A stretch of 64,000 bases of DNA from DASQGA01 sp963722715. Lineage in GTDB: Bacteria; Actinomycetota; Thermoleophilia; Gaiellales; Gaiellaceae. The stretch lies in assembly GCA_963722715.1 (NCBI GenBank), contig CAVROA010000004.1, forward strand, positions 124,001-188,000. Direction: 5' to 3'. Under the pieces are notes generated by a model that had not been told where the DNA came from, searched no databases, and saw only the letters and a program-made list of their open reading frames with translations. This document shows positions 16,680 to 25,630 of this stretch, one piece after another; position 1 is the stretch's first letter, and every line of letters begins with the position of its first letter. The position numbers and the translations under genes were made by a program.

Positions 16680-17754
16680 GTGGAGCCTTTCAACGTCCGA
16701 GAGTACGAAGGCCTGGCGGAGGACGTTCTCGAGCCTGGCCTCTTCGCCTACTACGCCGGCGGTGCGGAGGACGAGCACACGATGCGCGAGAACATCCGCG
16801 CCTGGCCACGTTGGCAGCTTCGCCCGCGTGTGCTCGTCGACGTCACCGAGGTTCGCACGGACACGACTGTCCTAGGGACTCCAGTGGCCTTGCCCGTCCT
16901 GCTCGCGCCGCTGGCACTGCAGGGGCTCGCCCATCCGGGAGGCGAACGGGCGGCCGCGCGTGCCGCGGCCCGCTCCGGAACCGTCACGTGCCTCTCGACG
17001 CTTGCAAACGTCTCACCCGACGAACTGGCCGAGGACGTCCCGGAGGTGTCGCGGTGGTTCCAGCTTTACTGTTACCGAGACGAGGAGCGTCACGCGCTCG
17101 CTCGTCGAAGAAGCGTCTGCGAGCGGCTTTTCGGCGATCGTGCTCACTGTCGATGCACCCGTCGTCGCCAAGCGCGAGCGCGATCTACGTAGCGGCTTCA
17201 GTATCACGCCTGACACCTATGTTCCGAGCCTCGCGGCCGCTCTCGGCGGCCGGGTCGCCGGCAGGACGGAAGATCTCTTCGCCGCCGTCAGCCCGGGCGT
17301 GACCTGGACCGATCTCGAGCGTCTCTGTGCGACGGCCGGGCTCCCCGTGGTTGTCAAGGGGCTCCTCACGGCGGAAGACGCGCTTCTCGCGTGCGACCAC
17401 GGCGCCGCTGCCGTGGTCGTTTCGAACCACGGCGGTCGCCAACTCGACGGAGTCGCAGCAACCGCCGACGTTCTCGAAGAAGTGGTCGATGCGGTTGCGG
17501 GCCGGATCGAGGTCCTGGTGGACGGGGGAATTCGACGGGGGACGGACATCGTGCGTGCGCTCGCGCTCGGTGCCCGGGCCGTGCTCGTAGGTCGCCCGGC
17601 GCTGTGGGGGCTCGCGGTGGGTGGGGAGGACGGGATCGTCCACGTTCTCGAGCTGCTCCGGGCCGAGCTAGAGGTGGCCCTTGCTCTCTGTGGATGCCAA
17701 TCCCCTGCTGCAGTGACCCGGGCCCACGTGACCCGGGCGCGGGCCTGCGCCTAG
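16680..17754 (+). CDS. FMN-dependent alpha-hydroxyacid oxidase/dehydrogenase, LldD family (one frameshift)
   Basis: About 357 residues from GTG 16680. N-terminal AYYAGGAEDE and the FMN site LLAPLALQGLAHPGGE lead to STLANVSPDELAE. After the shift come TVDAPVVAKRERDLR, VVKGLLTAEDA, the catalytic-base region VVSNHGGRQLDG and the phosphate site LVDGGIRRGTDIVRALALGA. The enzyme oxidises a 2-hydroxyacid such as lactate, glycolate or mandelate to the 2-oxo acid. One extra base near 17090 breaks the frame. Only 27 bases separate it from the divergent aminotransferase, suggesting a hydroxyacid to oxoacid to amino acid pair. Confidence 0.85.
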
Positions 17755-18713
17755 CCTGAAATGGCGACCCGTCCCTCCCGCCGTGTGAGGGCAACGAGCG
17801 AAAGCATCTCGAAGAGCGCGTTCGCCGCGAAGAGACCAGTGACCTGTCCTGGGCCGTCGTACTGCGGGGCGACTTCCACGACGTCGAAGCCCACGAACGG
17901 GATGCCGACGAGCGCGCGCAGGAACTCGAGCGCCTGGAAGCTGGTGGGTCCGCCGACTTCGGGCGTCCCGGTTCCGGGGCAAAACGCGGCGTCCACGAAG
18001 TCGACGTCAAACGTCAAAAACGTGGCGCCCTTCCCGATGCGTTGCCCCGCTTGTTCGGCGAAGCGCTGAGGCCCGAGCTCGACGAGATCGGTCCATGGGA
18101 TCGTCATGACCCCCAGCTCCGCCGGAATCTGCTCGTCGGCTTCGCCGTAGAGGGGCCCCCGCATGCCGGCCTGGATTGTCCGAGCCGGATCGACGATTCC
18201 TTCTTCAATCGCCCGTCTGAACATCGATCCATGGCTGTATGGGCGCCCGTTGTAGAGATCCAAGAGGTCCGTATGCGAGTCGAGGTGAACGAGCCCGAGC
18301 GGCCCATGCACCGCGGCGACGGCTCGTAGCTCGGCAAGCGTCACTGAATGGTCGCCACCGATCCCAAGAGGCACCACACCGGCTTCGACGATTGGCGCGA
18401 CGAATGTCTGGATCGAGGCGAGTGTGTCCTCGATGTAACCGGGGACTGTGGGGGCATCTCCGTAGTCGATCGTCGAGAGGGCTCCGAAGACCTGCACCTT
18501 CTGGACGGCGTTGTACGTTCGGAGCATCGCGGATGCCGAGCGGACCGCCTCGGGGCCGAACCGCGCGCCGGACCGGAACGAGGTGCCGCCGTCCCACGGC
18601 ATGCCGAAGACGGCGGCTTCGACATCCGCGAACGTCTTGACATGGGGCAGGCGGGCGTAGGTACGCGGGCCTGTGAACCTTGGAGCCTCGAGAGCGTCCC
18701 AGGGCTCGTACAT
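17751..18713 (-). CDS. Agmatinase/arginase-family ureohydrolase
   Basis: A 320-residue ureohydrolase from ATG 18713 with GGGAGGA just upstream. Binuclear manganese ligands appear in GIGGDHSVTL, HLDSHTDLLD and FDVDFVDAAFCPGTG. The family hydrolyses a guanidino group to urea and an amine. The DSHTD version of the usual DAHxD motif and the FCPGTGTPE loop suggest an agmatinase or guanidino-acid hydrolase rather than arginase. Substrate is inferred only. Its TAG stop shares a CTAG with lldD. A palindrome lies in the gap to the divergent gene. Confidence 0.85.
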   Translation of the reverse strand: MYEPWDALEAPRFTGPRTYARLPHVKTFADVEAAVFGMPWDGGTSFRSGARFGPEAVRSASAMLRTYNAVQKVQVFGALSTIDYGDAPTVPGYIEDTLASIQTFVAPIVEAGVVPLGIGGDHSVTLAELRAVAAVHGPLGLVHLDSHTDLLDLYNGRPYSHGSMFRRAIEEGIVDPARTIQAGMRGPLYGEADEQIPAELGVMTIPWTDLVELGPQRFAEQAGQRIGKGATFLTFDVDFVDAAFCPGTGTPEVGGPTSFQALEFLRALVGIPFVGFDVVEVAPQYDGPGQVTGLFAANALFEMLSLVALTRREGRVAISG

Positions 18714-18776
18714 GAATCCTCCCGGGTTGCAGTTGGCAGGTTTTCGCGGGCAGGCTATCCAGTGCTAGGCATCAGA

Positions 18777-18794
18777 GTCGCGTCGTGACGCAAC
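18777..18794. promoter_or_regulatory. Imperfect palindrome in a divergent intergenic region
   Basis: GTCGCGTC-GT-GACGCAAC is an inverted repeat with one mismatch, midway between the divergent ureohydrolase and hypothetical genes. It could be an operator for either. No regulator gene adjoins it. Confidence 0.35.
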
Positions 18795-18821
18795 TGCATC
18801 CATCCGCGGCAGAATGAGCGT

Positions 18822-19367
18822 GTGGACAGATGGGAGCGAAAGCGGATCCTGGGTCAGTGGGGCGTCCGCGATGAGGACGGACGCGAGCGTGCCGAGCGCG
18901 AGCTCCTGGAACGGGAGCTCGAGGGCGAGCCGTTTCGGAACCGTCGCGTCCGTCCGCGGCCGAACCACTTCCGCCCGTCTGCGGAGGGCTACGCACTCTC
19001 CCGGGGCGGGCCGCTGCCCTACATGGTTCGCCTTCGCGAGATCGAGGCCGAGACCCGCGCGCACGAGGAGGCGCTGGACACGTCCTGGCGGGAGCTGGCC
19101 GAGGCGTGCGCCGGCGATGCCGAGGCATTCGAACGCCGCTGGCGCCGCCGGGCGTCCCGCTGGGACTTCGGCGCGGTCAACGATCTGATCGAGCGCCACA
19201 ACCGGTTTTTTCCGATCGAGTCGCGCCTGCCGATGGACGTCCGTCGGCGCGACTACGCGCTCGTGAACGGCCGGCCGTACCGGCGCGACCGACTCGGTCC
19301 CGGCTGGATCCTCGAGCGCTTCCCGGCGGAGCTTGGAACGGTGGCGCGCTCTCGCTCGGCCGCCTGA
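18822..19367 (+). CDS. Conserved-looking hypothetical protein
   Basis: A 181-residue, strongly charged soluble protein from GTG 18822. It has an Arg/Glu-rich N-terminus, a middle helix (REIEAETRAHEEALDTSWRE) and a C-terminal part with LIERHNRFFPIESRLPMD followed by RDYALVNGRPYRR. The latter looks like a structured, probably conserved motif. No catalytic signature is recognised. CAGAAT lies about seven bases before the start, so translation may be leaderless. It converges on the sugar ABC ATPase gene with an 8-base gap. Function unknown. Confidence 0.6.
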   Translation: MDRWERKRILGQWGVRDEDGRERAERELLERELEGEPFRNRRVRPRPNHFRPSAEGYALSRGGPLPYMVRLREIEAETRAHEEALDTSWRELAEACAGDAEAFERRWRRRASRWDFGAVNDLIERHNRFFPIESRLPMDVRRRDYALVNGRPYRRDRLGPGWILERFPAELGTVARSRSAA

Positions 19368-19374
19368 GGCCGCG

Positions 19375-20568
19375 TCAGTAGATCGCCTGGCCGGTGTCCA
19401 GGTCGAAGAAATGCAGCCGCTCAGGCTTCACGGTCATCTCGACCTCCTGGTCGCCTCGGGCGGTGGACGCAGCGTCGAACCGCGCTACGAACGCGGCGCG
19501 CTCGACCCGCGACTGCAGGTCCGCAGCTACGGCCGCGTCGGCGTCCGCAGCGATCTCGAGCACTTCCTCCGTGACAACGGGTCGCGCGTCCAGCTCCAGA
19601 TGAGCGAGCCGCTCGGAGCCGAGCGCCTCCATGACGAGCACCTTGCCGCGGAGGCGCGGGGCTCCAGCCGGGCCGATGCTCGCGTCCTCCACGTGCTCGG
19701 GCCGGATCCCGATGCCCACGGTCTTCCCCTCGTACGCGGCCAGACCGGGCCGTGCAGACGCGACCTCGGACGGCACGGCCAGCTCCTGAGGTCCGATTCG
19801 TGCGGCCAGGGAGCCGTTCCGCCGCTCGAGCGATGCCTGCAGGAGGTTCATGGACGGGCTGCCGATGAAGCTCGCGACGAAGAGGTTGACCGGCCGGTCG
19901 TAGAGGACCTGCGGCTCGTCCGTCTGCTGGAGCACGCCCTTGCGGAGGACGGCCACACGGTCGCCCATCGTCATCGCCTCGACCTGGTCGTGCGTGACAT
20001 AGATGGTCGTCGCGCTCAGCTCGCGCTGGATTCGCGCGATCTCGGCCCGCATTTGGACCCGAAGCCGCGCGTCCAGGTTCGAGAGGGGCTCGTCCATCAG
20101 GAAGACGCTCGGGTCACGCACGATCGCGCGTCCCATCGCAACTCGCTGGCGCTGTCCTCCCGAGAGCTGACGTGGCTTCCGCTGCAGGAGCTCGTCGAGC
20201 CCGAGCACGCGGCTGATCTCCGTGACGCGCTCGTGGATCTTGCCTTTCTTGACCTTCTGCATCCGCAGGCCGAACGAGATGTTGTCGTAGACCGACATGT
20301 GCGGATAAAGGGCGTAGTTCTGGAAGACCATCGCCACGTCCCGCTCACGGGGCTCGAGGTCGTTCACGACCCGGTCGCCGATCCGGATCTCCCCTTCCGA
20401 GATCTCCTCGAGCCCAGCGACCATCCGGAGGGCCGTGGTCTTCCCACAGCCGGAGGGGCCCACGAAGACGACGAACTCGCCGTCGGCCACCTCGAGGTCG
20501 AAGTTGTCGACTGCTCGCGTGCCGTCGCCGTAGACCTTGCCAACGGAGCTGAACGTGACCGGTGCCAT
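19375..20568 (-). CDS. Carbohydrate ABC transporter ATPase, UgpC/MsmK type
   Basis: A 397-residue ATPase with Walker A GPSGCGKTT, Q-loop FQNYALYPHM, signature LSGGQRQR, Walker B FLMDEPLSNLDA and H-loop VTHDQVEAM. The C-terminal third is the OB-fold/TOBE regulatory region typical of MalK/UgpC proteins, with GIRPEHVED. It powers the CUT1-type importer encoded upstream. Its ATG directly follows the stop of the mutarotase-like gene. These ATPases often serve several sugar importers. Confidence 0.9.
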   Translation of the reverse strand: MAPVTFSSVGKVYGDGTRAVDNFDLEVADGEFVVFVGPSGCGKTTALRMVAGLEEISEGEIRIGDRVVNDLEPRERDVAMVFQNYALYPHMSVYDNISFGLRMQKVKKGKIHERVTEISRVLGLDELLQRKPRQLSGGQRQRVAMGRAIVRDPSVFLMDEPLSNLDARLRVQMRAEIARIQRELSATTIYVTHDQVEAMTMGDRVAVLRKGVLQQTDEPQVLYDRPVNLFVASFIGSPSMNLLQASLERRNGSLAARIGPQELAVPSEVASARPGLAAYEGKTVGIGIRPEHVEDASIGPAGAPRLRGKVLVMEALGSERLAHLELDARPVVTEEVLEIAADADAAVAADLQSRVERAAFVARFDAASTARGDQEVEMTVKPERLHFFDLDTGQAIY

Positions 20569-21525
20569 CTACCTCGTACTCTCCTGGATCTCCGCACGGA
20601 GCGTTGTCGCGAACTCGGCCCCCGGTTCGAGCTCGATCGCCTCGCCGGTCTCGACGGCCTGCTCGAGGTTCAGCCTGGTCACCCACGGCTCGACGCCGAG
20701 CGCATAGGAGCCGGCGAGCGGCATTGCACGCGCGCCGCCGTAGGGCTGCCAGGAGATCACCCAGTGGAAGACGGCGGGATCCCAGTCGAGCCGGAACGTG
20801 AGCCCGAGCCTCGGATTCTCGACCGAGGCCCAGCCATCATCGAGGTCGGTCAGGTAGACGTCGTCGTGGCTCTCCTCCTCCGGGCCCGGCACGACCGTGA
20901 GATCGGCCGTCCCGCCCCGTCTCAGGCGGGCCTGCGGCCACGGCTCCCGCTGGCCCGGCTCGAGCCGTGCGGTCTCCTCCCACATCTCGGGAATCGTCTC
21001 GATCGTCCGGGCCGGTACGCGGAGGCGGCAGCCCGCCTCCAGGAACGGAGGCCCGAGGACGCAGTGGTGGCCCCAGACGAAATGCGCCGGCTCGTCGCCC
21101 TCGTTCCGGACTCGTTCCTCGAGGACGAGCGAGCCGCCCTCGAGCCGCATCACGCGCTCCAGCAGGAAGGGCGTCTCGCGGCAGCGCACGCTGCACCGGA
21201 GCGAGTCGCCGTCGTGCTGGCAGTCCCATGGCAGCGTCGCCACTTCGCCGTGGAAGGGGATCGGACGGCCCCGGTAAGTGCACGGATCGTTGACGCTCGG
21301 GAAGAGCTCTTGCCAGCCTCCCGCGTAGACCTCCAGAAACGCATGGCCGTCGCTTCCCTCACGAGCGGGCGAGCCGGGCGGCTCCAAGCCCCAAGGGGCG
21401 TGGAAGAGCGGATCGATTCCGGACGGCCGGTGGAGAAGCTCGACGATCTCCGCGCCCCGGTCGGGGAGGACGACTACCCGAAGCATCTCGTTCTCGAGCG
21501 GCAGCTCCCGCCAGCCGCTCCTCAC
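20569..21525 (-). CDS. Aldose 1-epimerase-like (galactose-mutarotase fold) protein
   Basis: A 318-residue beta-sandwich protein from GTG 21525, coupled by GTGA to the SDR gene. It shows VLPDRGAEIVELLH near the N-terminus, a WGHHCVLGPPF block where mutarotases place a catalytic histidine, and GVEPWVTRLNLEQAV near the end. The family binds hexopyranoses and interconverts anomers; some members bind sugar acids or only sense sugars. Its place in the import operon suggests it prepares the imported sugar for the dehydrogenases. Confidence 0.8.
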   Translation of the reverse strand: MRSGWRELPLENEMLRVVVLPDRGAEIVELLHRPSGIDPLFHAPWGLEPPGSPAREGSDGHAFLEVYAGGWQELFPSVNDPCTYRGRPIPFHGEVATLPWDCQHDGDSLRCSVRCRETPFLLERVMRLEGGSLVLEERVRNEGDEPAHFVWGHHCVLGPPFLEAGCRLRVPARTIETIPEMWEETARLEPGQREPWPQARLRRGGTADLTVVPGPEEESHDDVYLTDLDDGWASVENPRLGLTFRLDWDPAVFHWVISWQPYGGARAMPLAGSYALGVEPWVTRLNLEQAVETGEAIELEPGAEFATTLRAEIQESTR

Positions 21526-22301
21526 TCGGTGGGCAGTGTCTCGAGGATGTACCAGTTGGCAGTCAGGCCACAGTCCACCGTCAGGTTGATGCCCGTGATC
21601 CCCGAGGCGTCATCGGAAGCGAGGAACGCGAACGCGGCTGCGATCTCCTCGGGCTTCACGAGCCGGCGCATGGGAACGCGGTCGAAGTCGTGCAGGAGGT
21701 ACTCCATCAGCTTGGGGCCTACGGCCCGCTCGGTCATGTCGGTGTGGGTGAAGCCGGGGCTGACCGCGTTCACGCGAATACCGTGGGGAGCGAGCTCGAC
21801 GGCCATCGTGCGGTTGAGCCCGAGGATGCCGGCCTTCGATGCGTTGTAGCTCGCGAACGGCCCGTCCCCGCCCGAGGCGTCGATCGAGGCGTTGTGGAGG
21901 ATGACGCCACCGCCCTGCTTGGCCATGGCGCGGGCGACGAGCTGGGAGACGACGAAGGGCCCTTTCAGGTTCGTCGCGATCACCGCGTCCCAGTTCTCCT
22001 CCTCCATGTCGAGAAACGGCGTCTCGTCGTCGATGCCGGCGTTGTTGACGAGCACGTCGATCCGGTCCCAGCGGGCGAGTGCGGCGTCGACCAGCCCGCC
22101 GACGTCGGCGCTCACGGACACGTCCGCCGCGTGCGCGAAACCACTTCCGCAGAGCGTGACGGTCTCTTCCAGCGGCTCGACCGTGCGACCTACGCACATG
22201 ACGTCGGCGCCCTCCGAGGCAAAGCGCTGCGCGATCGCCCGTCCGATCCCCCGGCCCGCGCCGGTAACGATGACGCCCTTTCCGTCGAAGCGCCCGGCCA
22301 C
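21522..22301 (-). CDS. Short-chain dehydrogenase/reductase (sugar dehydrogenase type)
   Basis: A 259-residue classical SDR from GTG 22301, three bases after the permease stop. The cofactor motif is VTGAGRGIG, then NNAGI, the catalytic Ser in HNASIDASG, the YxxxK motif YNASKAG and PGFTHTDM. The lack of an acidic residue after beta-2 (VGRT) hints at NADP(H). It probably oxidises the imported sugar or its product. It is one of four SDRs in this regulon. Confidence 0.88.
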   Translation of the reverse strand: MAGRFDGKGVIVTGAGRGIGRAIAQRFASEGADVMCVGRTVEPLEETVTLCGSGFAHAADVSVSADVGGLVDAALARWDRIDVLVNNAGIDDETPFLDMEEENWDAVIATNLKGPFVVSQLVARAMAKQGGGVILHNASIDASGGDGPFASYNASKAGILGLNRTMAVELAPHGIRVNAVSPGFTHTDMTERAVGPKLMEYLLHDFDRVPMRRLVKPEEIAAAFAFLASDDASGITGINLTVDCGLTANWYILETLPTE

Positions 22302-22303
22302 GG

Positions 22304-23179
22304 CTATCCCTTCACCGCCCCGGCGGTCAGGCCACGGATGAAGAAGCGCTGGCCGAAGATGTAGAGGAGGATCATCGGGATCGACGCCAGGAGCATCCCG
22401 GCCATCGTGATCGGCACGTCGAGGTTGTAGCGCGAGCGGAACACCGTGATTCCCACCATGAGCGTTTTCAGCTCGTCCTCGGGGAGGAAGACGAGCGCGA
22501 TCAAGAGCTCGTTCCACACCCAGAGCGCGTTCACGACCACGAGCGTCACGAGCGCGGGGGCGGAGAGGGGGAGGATGATCTGCACGAGCACGCGCAGGTT
22601 GGTGGCGCCGTCGGTGAGGGCGGATTCGATCAGCTCGCGCGGGATCGCGCGGAAGAAGTTGGTGAGCAGGAAGATCGAGAACGGGATCGTCAAGCCTGCG
22701 TAGATCAGGATCGTTCCCTGGTACGTGCTCACGAGGCCGAGGTCGACGAAGAGGACGAAGAGCGGGATCAGCATCACCACCGGAGGGACGACCATGAGCG
22801 CTACGTTCAGGGAGAAGAACACGTCACGGCCGCGGAACCGCATGCGGGCCACCGCGAAGGCGGCGAGGGCAGCGCAGACCGTGCAGAGGACGACGGAGCC
22901 GGTCGTGAGGATGACGCTGTTCTTGAACCAGAGAAAGAACGTCCCCCCGCGCAAGGCTGCAGAGAAGTTCCCGAAGTACAGCGGCCATGGCAGGTCGTAC
23001 TGGTTCTCGAGGTACTGGGCGCGGTCCTTGAAAGCCGTGGACGCCATGAACACGATCGGATAGAGGGCGGTGAGCCCGGCAATCGCAAGTACCAGCTGGC
23101 GGAGGATCTTGCCGAGGCGAAAACGCAGCCTCCTCGGCCGTCGTCCGGCGGGCAGTGCGGGAGCCTCGACGCGACTCAT
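22304..23179 (-). CDS. Carbohydrate ABC permease, MalG type
   Basis: A 291-residue inner-membrane protein with six predicted helices. The EAA loop that contacts the ATPase reads IPRELIESALTDGATNLRV. It overlaps the MalF-type gene by 4 bases (ATGA) and precedes the SDR gene. With the MalF-type partner it forms a CUT1 sugar channel. Confidence 0.9.
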   Translation of the reverse strand: MSRVEAPALPAGRRPRRLRFRLGKILRQLVLAIAGLTALYPIVFMASTAFKDRAQYLENQYDLPWPLYFGNFSAALRGGTFFLWFKNSVILTTGSVVLCTVCAALAAFAVARMRFRGRDVFFSLNVALMVVPPVVMLIPLFVLFVDLGLVSTYQGTILIYAGLTIPFSIFLLTNFFRAIPRELIESALTDGATNLRVLVQIILPLSAPALVTLVVVNALWVWNELLIALVFLPEDELKTLMVGITVFRSRYNLDVPITMAGMLLASIPMILLYIFGQRFFIRGLTAGAVKG

Positions 23180-24051
23180 GCGACTTCCTCCTCGCGGGCT
23201 CGGGCGCGGAGCCAGAAGAGGATCGTGATCAGGACCGTGGTGAAGGCGAGGAGGATGACGGCGGCTGCCGAGGCCATTCCCGGCAGGGAGTTACGGAGCC
23301 CCTGGTTGTAGATGTAGAGCTCGATCACGGTCGTTGCGGTGCCGGGCCCGCCCTTCGTCAGCGTGAACACGTAGGCGAAGACCCAGGCGAGCATCGTGAT
23401 GCCGGCGACGACCGCGTAGAACTCCATCGTGCCCCGGAGCTCCGGGATGATGATGTAGCGAAGGCGCGCCCACCACCCGGCCCCGTCGATCCGCGCCGCT
23501 TCGATCGCCTCCTCGTTCATGGTCTGCAGGCGCGCCAGGAAGACGATGATCCCGAAGCCGACCTCGCGCCAGACGATCACGATCATGAGTGTGAGGAGGG
23601 CGTAGCGCGAGCTTCCGATCCAGTCGACTGCGAGCCGCTCGAGGCCGACCTGTCGAAGGATGTCGTTGAGCGCGCCGTTCCGCGTGAAGATGTAGCTGGC
23701 GACGATGCCGACGACCGGGACCGCGAGGATGTAGGGAAGAAAGAAGACGCTTCGGTACACGCGCCAGCCGCGCATCTGGTCGTAGAGGAGCACGGAGACT
23801 AGGAGTGCGATCGCGACGAGCACCGGCACCGTCAGGAGCAGGATCGCGCTGTGTTTCAGGGCCGCGTGGAAGGTCGGGTCTTCGAGTACCAGCTCGTAGT
23901 TGAGTCGTCCGACGAAGGGCCCGCTGTCGCCTCGGATGAGGCGCATCGAGAAGTCGATCACCCGCGCCACCGGGTAGGCGAAGACGAGCCCAATGAGTGC
24001 CACCGCCGGCGCGAGGTAGGCGTATGGCACCCATGGGCGCGTCCTCAGCAT
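23176..24051 (-). CDS. Carbohydrate ABC permease, MalF type
   Basis: A 291-residue membrane protein with six helices; the first is YLAPAVALIGLVFAYPV. The EAA loop reads MNEEAIEAARIDGAGWWARL. It follows the binding-protein gene by 21 bases. It pairs with the MalG-type permease and the UgpC-type ATPase. Confidence 0.9.
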   Translation of the reverse strand: MLRTRPWVPYAYLAPAVALIGLVFAYPVARVIDFSMRLIRGDSGPFVGRLNYELVLEDPTFHAALKHSAILLLTVPVLVAIALLVSVLLYDQMRGWRVYRSVFFLPYILAVPVVGIVASYIFTRNGALNDILRQVGLERLAVDWIGSSRYALLTLMIVIVWREVGFGIIVFLARLQTMNEEAIEAARIDGAGWWARLRYIIIPELRGTMEFYAVVAGITMLAWVFAYVFTLTKGGPGTATTVIELYIYNQGLRNSLPGMASAAAVILLAFTTVLITILFWLRARAREEEVA

Positions 24052-24072
24052 TCGAGCTCGTGCGCGACCGGC

Positions 24073-25470
24073 CTACGCCTCGGCCAGATCCGCACCCCAC
24101 TTCTCGTAGTTCTCGAGCAGGTCGGGGTTCTGCTTCTTCCACTTGGCAGTCACCTCGGCGGCTACCTCGCCCGCCTGCTCCCCGGTCGACTCGCCGTTCA
24201 GGATCTTCTGCGAGTTGACGAACATCGCGTCGGTCCAGAAGAGGGTCGGCATCAGGTCGGCGATGTAAACGTTCGTGTCGCCGGCCACCCACTTCTCGTC
24301 GATCGTCTTGAGCAGCGGATCCTCGATTGCGCTCGCGTCGAACGTCTTGTTGGCCGGAATCTGCGTCGAGAGCTCCCACATCGCGTTCACGCGCTCGTCC
24401 GAGTGCATGAACTCGAGGAAGGCTGCGGCGTTGGCCTTGTCCGCCGCCTTGGACGGAATTCCGAAGCCCTGCGTGTCGGTGATCGGGATCCCCGCCATCG
24501 AGCCGGTGCCGAACGTCGGCATGACCATGTAGCCGACCTTCTCGGCGCCGAGCTGCTTCTGGGAGTTCGGGATCGAAGGAGTCGTGTTGAAGCACATCGC
24601 GGCTTTGCCCGTGTCGTAGAGCTGAATGCCCTGGTAGAGCTCGACCGAGCCGATGTCGTCGTTGAAGTAGCCGGCCTTCTTCAGCTCTTCGAGCTTGACC
24701 CAGTGCTCGTGATACTTGGGGTCACGCCAGTCGAGGTCGCCGATGAAAAGGCTGAGCGCGTCCTGGGCCGAGTCGAGGTTCTGCGTCAGCGTGTTGACGA
24801 GGTACCACTCGCCGAGGTATCCGTCCTTGACACCGCCGCCGATCGGGATGACGCCCTTGGCCTTCAGCTTGTCGCAGGCGTCCACGAAGCTGTCCCAGTC
24901 CTCCGGCGGCGAGTCCGGGTCGAGGCCAGCCTGCTCGAAGATGTCCCTGTTGTACGAGAGCCCGAATCCGACCGGATAGAAGCCGACCCGGTATTGCTTG
25001 CCCTCGAAGACGGAGAGCTGCGTCGCGTTGGAGTTCTCGAGCACGTCGGCGTCGACGAGGTCGTTCAACGGGTCGAGATAGCCGAGCCAGACGTTTTCCA
25101 TGTGGTAGATCCCGTTGAAGAGGAACTGGACGTCCGGCACGTTTCCGGCGGCTGCAGCCTCAGTGAACTGGGGGATGACCGCGTCCGTGTCGAGAAGGGT
25201 CGCCTTCACGGTCGAGCCCTGCTGCTCCTTGAACTTGGCGACCGTGTCGTCGACCCACTTCTTGATCCCGACGGCTTCCTGCTCGCCCCACCACCACATC
25301 TTGAGGTTGCCGGGCGTCGCCGCGCCCGTGCCCGTGTCACCGGCCCCAGTGCTCTCCTCGTCGTCGCCCCCACAGGCGGCGGCGAATGGGGCGAAGCCCG
25401 CTGCGGCGAGGCCTCCCGCCGTGTAACGCAAAAGCTGACGTCGTGAGAGTGGCCGCTCGAACTGATTCAC
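24073..25470 (-). CDS. Extracellular sugar-binding lipoprotein with a Tat-type signal
   Basis: A 465-residue binding protein. I prefer GTG 25470, six bases after GGAGGT, to an upstream in-frame ATG at 25491. The signal has a twin-arginine motif (SRRQLLR) and ends at a lipobox (FAAAC), so it is probably exported folded and anchored by a lipid. The mature protein is a cluster 1 sugar binder: LKMWWWGEQEAVG, WDSFVDACDKLKAKG and AAAFLEFMHSDERV. It heads the minus-strand transport operon, under a promoter that overlaps the GTCAAAC sites. Confidence 0.88.
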   Translation of the reverse strand: MNQFERPLSRRQLLRYTAGGLAAAGFAPFAAACGGDDEESTGAGDTGTGAATPGNLKMWWWGEQEAVGIKKWVDDTVAKFKEQQGSTVKATLLDTDAVIPQFTEAAAAGNVPDVQFLFNGIYHMENVWLGYLDPLNDLVDADVLENSNATQLSVFEGKQYRVGFYPVGFGLSYNRDIFEQAGLDPDSPPEDWDSFVDACDKLKAKGVIPIGGGVKDGYLGEWYLVNTLTQNLDSAQDALSLFIGDLDWRDPKYHEHWVKLEELKKAGYFNDDIGSVELYQGIQLYDTGKAAMCFNTTPSIPNSQKQLGAEKVGYMVMPTFGTGSMAGIPITDTQGFGIPSKAADKANAAAFLEFMHSDERVNAMWELSTQIPANKTFDASAIEDPLLKTIDEKWVAGDTNVYIADLMPTLFWTDAMFVNSQKILNGESTGEQAGEVAAEVTAKWKKQNPDLLENYEKWGADLAEA

Positions 25471-25501
25471 CTTCGGACCTCCAGATAGCAACGTGAACGA
25501 C

Positions 25502-25600
25502 TGGTCAAACCAATACGCCGACCCTAAGCCTCTCGGCGGAAGGCTGTCAAACCATGCTCGCAGGCCGCACTTGACGGCCGCACGAGCAGCCGTTTAGCGT
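25502..25600. promoter_or_regulatory. Divergent promoter region with repeated FadR-type operator sites
   Basis: The palindrome TGGT-CAA-ACCA (25502-25512) fits the GT-N3-AC core of FadR-family GntR operators. TCAAACCA recurs at 25547-25554, 42 bases away or about four helix turns. On the minus strand TTGACA (25550-25545), 17 bases and TTAGGG (25527-25522) form a promoter for the binding-protein operon, so the palindrome sits just after its start. On the plus strand TTGACG (25571-25576), 18 bases and TAGCGT (25595-25600) would drive the catabolic operon. The adjacent GntR regulator is the obvious ligand. Confidence 0.7.
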
Positions 25601-25630
25601 CGCAGGGGCAGGTGGTCGGGCCTTTCGCCG

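Noticed and set aside
19333..21849. 838-residue open frame on the plus strand
   Set aside because: It is antisense to the UgpC-type ATPase, mutarotase-like and SDR genes, which have full family motifs. Long antisense frames are common at this GC content.
23851..25446. 531-residue open frame on the plus strand
   Set aside because: It is antisense to the binding-protein and permease genes and has no recognisable domain.
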